NCBI RefSeq assembly: GCF_000003605.2
Contig: NW_003133843.1
Span: forward strand, 237,688-258,396
Direction: 5' to 3'
DNA length: 20,709 bases
From: Saccoglossus kowalevskii
Taxonomy: Eukaryota > Hemichordata > Enteropneusta > Harrimaniidae
Of the stretch, positions 19,152 to 20,709 are shown in pieces (within the stretch, counting starts at the first letter, position 1; each line of letters opens with the position of its first letter). A program made the position numbers and the translations under genes. Below the pieces are notes generated by a model, which did no database searches, had not been told where the DNA came from, and saw only the letters and a program-made list of their open reading frames with translations.

Positions 19152-20110
19152 TGATTGGACATATTGTATTTGTGACTGGGTTTATAGCTTTCGTAAAATA
19201 TACGTGTTTTAGATATTTTTCCAAGATGGTACAATTAACACATAAGCACACTGGTTAATGAAGGAACTCACATATATTGTTCGCTATTGAACGAAAATTA
19301 ATGTAAGCAGTGTCACTCTCTAATGTGTAGCATTGAAAAGGCGGTAGTCGTCGTGCCGTGCATGTGCGACATTCATGTTGATAAACATTGATTTTCCCAC
19401 AATCCAATGCATTCTTCTAATGGAAATCACAAGTATGAAATTTGACCTGGGCGTGACTTGCAGTGATTACTGCCGGTGACTCCTTGGATACCCTCCAATC
19501 ACCTAAAAAATACCTAATTAAAGCTTGGTAATGTCTCACTTTGTAACAGTCAAAGTAACCATCTATGTTTATATGAGACCCATATATCTCTCTTGCATGC
19601 GTGGCCCGATGACTACCGTCCTTTAAACTGATAAATGAAGGATAAATATTCTGACTTTGGTTCTGGTAATTCCAACCTGTAGTACGAGATATTTGAATAC
19701 GTTTGCAAGGCTAGCAAGTTAAAACTAACCAACCTAGGCCGTTATTATAGAGGTCTTGGAAATGTTGGAAAACACACAGATTCTTATCTACTGTGTTTAT
19801 GCCCAAGCAAGGAATTTATAATTTTATAAATTATGTTCAGAACTGAGATGTGTTGCAGTGTATTTCATCTCAGAAATCTTTGTATATATATATATCAATA
19901 CAATCCAATTTTAGGAAAGCATTCAACATAGGATAAGATTTGGATTGTTTGAAATCATTATGACTGGTTGATTAATATATGCCTTATCATATCATTAAGT
20001 AAAACATACCTAATTTTTTATTCGGTTTCAACAATGAATGTAAACAATTGCATTTTTTCATGCTAAATAAATTTACTGCAATCTATAGTTGATGTGTTCA
20101 ATGTGTAATT
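19152..20110 (+). other. PHPT1 3' untranslated and downstream region
   Basis: No coding sequence was recognised. A possible polyadenylation signal AATAAA lies at 20066-20071, which would imply a 3' UTR of about 0.9 kb. Nearer ATTAAA hexamers also exist (for example near 19517), so the real end is uncertain. Confidence 0.4.
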
Positions 20111-20114
20111 ATTA

Positions 20115-20300
20115 AAGACTTAAGGTATAGAATAGAATAGAATAGAATATTTTTTAGTTTTACATTTATTTTTTTGGTTATACAAATGATAATAATTTTT
20201 TTGCTTAAATACCACAAAATACTTCATACAAAATGTTCATCTCTATCCCAGAGTGTCACTTCCATTTGGATGTCCATTACAATAGTATATTATTATTTTA
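20115..20300 (-). mobile_element. Possible 3' end of a second non-LTR retrotransposon
   Basis: Read on the minus strand, an AT-rich stretch with AATAAATG ends in repeated TATTC units at 20149-20125. This is the same kind of pentanucleotide tail as the element at 16712. No coding part was recognised, so a plain microsatellite is possible. Confidence 0.35.
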
Positions 20301-20301
20301 A

Positions 20302-20460
20302 TACTAAGGGGTTGAACATGAAAATGTCTGGGAGGGTTATTTGGCAACACTACAAATTGATACTAAGGGGTTGGCCATGAAAATGTCTGGGAGGGGCATT
20401 TGGGAACACTACAAATTGATACTTGGGGCTGAAAATGAAAATGTCTGGGAAGGGCATCTT
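20302..20460 (+). repeat. 59-bp tandem repeat, about 2.7 copies
   Basis: Units begin TACTAAGGGGTTG at 20302 and 20361, and TACTTGGGGCTG at 20420, exactly 59 bp apart. Each holds ATGAAAATGTCTGGGA, and the first two also hold AACACTACAAATTGA. A further partial unit is at 20668-20709. Confidence 0.9.
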
Positions 20461-20667
20461 CTGCCTGCACTGTGTTGCTCCGTTCGAACATTCCTCCCTC
20501 CACAACACCGTGCGGTAATTCTATTCATAACCGTGTATGTCACGTGGTTGCGCGATAGAAAGTTTACCGACCAATAGAAAGCTTTGTCACATACACATAT
20601 TCCTAATGCAATACTTCAAGGTGATAGTGGAGTGCTTCGCCGGAACATTCACCTTGAAAATTCAAGA
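20461..20667. other. CpG-richer insert between 59-bp repeats
   Basis: About 207 bp with CACGTG at 20541-20546, a CCAAT box at 20571-20575, and a perfect 10-bp inverted repeat, TTCAAGGTGA at 20615-20624 and its complement at 20649-20658. It could be an inserted element or a promoter-like segment. No gene was seen. Confidence 0.4.
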
Positions 20668-20709
20668 TGGGGAAGGGGATTTGGGAACACTACAAATTGA
20701 TACTAAAGA
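20668..20709 (+). repeat. Further partial copy of the 59-bp unit at the window edge
   Basis: GATTTGGGAACACTACAAAT followed by TGATACTAA matches the second half of the 59-bp unit and the start of the next. The array therefore resumes after a 200-bp interruption and continues to the right. Confidence 0.8.

Noticed and set aside
20174-20577. Two plus-strand open frames near the right edge
   Set aside because: The second reads the 59-bp repeat (KMSGRGIWEHY repeated); the first is AT-rich without motifs.

Overview
This is a stretch of animal nuclear DNA. It is AT-rich, its coding sequence is split into short exons with GT-AG splice sites, and it holds many small repeats and transposon remnants. 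The two genes have clear vertebrate counterparts, but the compact introns and the repeat types suggest a marine invertebrate such as a hemichordate or mollusc. The species cannot be fixed from the sequence alone. No prokaryotic gene organisation, rRNA, tRNA or CRISPR array was seen.

Two conserved genes lie head to head. On the minus strand, from about 16.89 kb leftwards past position 1, is SCFD2, a Sec1/Munc18-family protein. It has one untranslated first exon and ten coding exons in the window, giving 510 complete codons. The human protein is about 684 residues, so about the last 170 residues should lie beyond the left edge. On the plus strand, 16977-19151, is a complete three-exon PHPT1 gene (14-kDa phosphohistidine phosphatase). 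About 150 bp between them carries an ETS site and an E-box and looks like a shared bidirectional promoter.

The remaining sequence is introns and the region 3' of PHPT1. From left to right it holds: an inverted pair of about 120-bp repeats (283-845); a TA-flanked MITE (3188-3392); a 125-bp tandem repeat (4155-4449); a broken coding remnant resembling the cysteine-rich P2X7 C-terminal domain (5376-5680); a 31-bp x 5 tandem repeat built on a CCAAT-type core (7930-8084); a MITE (9781-9974) with an inverted second copy (18042-18252); two neighbouring elements of about 375 bp with terminal inverted repeats (11799-12171 and 12589-12969); two copies of a small hairpin repeat (15144 and 18401); a 5'-truncated, frameshifted non-LTR retrotransposon (about 15431-16712); and 59-bp repeats at the right edge.

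SCFD2 is predicted to act in vesicle docking and fusion. PHPT1 removes phosphate from phosphohistidine. Their shared promoter suggests co-expression rather than a common pathway. The points most worth a second look are the P2X7-like remnant, the CpG-rich inverted-repeat element carrying TCTCGCGAGA, the possible mitochondrial presequence of PHPT1, and the inverted pairs of repeats.
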